From: an uncultured Clostridia bacterium
GTDB lineage: Bacteria; Bacillota; Clostridia; Oscillospirales; CAG-272
NCBI GenBank assembly: GCA_904502055.1
Contig: CAJGDZ010000117.1
Span: forward strand, 1-5,583
Direction of reading: 5' to 3'
DNA: 5,583 nt
A program made the translations under genes and the position numbers. Positions 5,513 through 5,583 of the stretch are shown piece by piece; position 1 is the first letter of the stretch, and the number at the start of each line of letters is the position of its first letter. The notes beneath the pieces are model-generated. The model did no database searches and was not told the DNA's origin. It worked only from the letters and a program-made list of their open reading frames with translations.

Positions 5513-5583
5513 CTGCAAATTGATGTTTATCGGTCTGGCTACGCTTGAACGAAGGTGGCGTGCAAACCAAGCCTCCCTCCGAG
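5513..5583. other. Non-coding tail after the terminator; possible start of an intergenic repeat
   Basis: No gene, promoter or RNA that I can support. From about 5555 the sequence turns purine/pyrimidine-skewed (GAAGGTGGCG, then AAGCCTCCCTCCGAG at the edge). This looks like the first arm of the GC-rich palindromic intergenic repeats common in gut Clostridia, but the partner arm would lie outside the window. Confidence 0.2.

Noticed and set aside
5331..5570. Minus-strand open frame across the kdgK end and terminator
   Set aside because: It would translate straight through a strong terminator hairpin and into the kinase gene in antisense, with no family resemblance.

Overview
The window looks like chromosomal DNA from a Bacillota bacterium of the class Clostridia, probably a gut or rumen type. 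This rests on protein flavour (uridine phosphorylase with the SFYGQHSP loop, a four-Cys protein of the DUF6472 type, a KDPG aldolase with an extra C-terminal domain), strong Shine-Dalgarno sites, sigma-A type promoters with 17-bp spacers, and U-tract terminators. It is an inference from sequence character, not a database result. Coding density is high. I see no RNA gene, insertion sequence, CRISPR array or phage gene.

Left part (1-2159, minus strand): a three-gene operon read right to left, HD-domain phosphohydrolase, uridine phosphorylase (udp), then an aldose 1-epimerase that runs off the left edge. Gaps are 14 and 35 bp, and one promoter (-35 at 2218-2223, -10 at 2195-2200) lies in front of the first gene. 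The theme is small-molecule housekeeping: nucleoside salvage and sugar anomer interconversion.

Middle (2160-2701): back-to-back promoters drive the left operon and, divergently, a 68-residue Cys-containing protein (2288-2494). The plus-strand promoter is a perfect TTGACA-17-TATAAT. The small gene ends at a clear intrinsic terminator (2498-2529). About 100 bp with no gene follows, then a third strong promoter (TTGACA-17-TAAAAT, 2636-2664).

Right part (2702-5463, plus strand): a three-gene operon, eda (KDPG aldolase fused to a VOC-like domain), an SGNH/GDSL hydrolase without signal peptide, and kdgK (2-keto-3-deoxygluconate kinase), closed by a 13-bp-stem terminator (5481-5512). KdgK phosphorylates KDG to KDPG and Eda cleaves KDPG to pyruvate and glyceraldehyde 3-phosphate, so the operon is the lower end of hexuronate (pectin/glucuronate) breakdown. 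The hydrolase between them is presumably a cytosolic deacylase working on a related sugar. The most interesting points are the fused C-terminal domain on Eda and the SGNH hydrolase placed between the two KDG enzymes. Neither amounts to a clearly new system.
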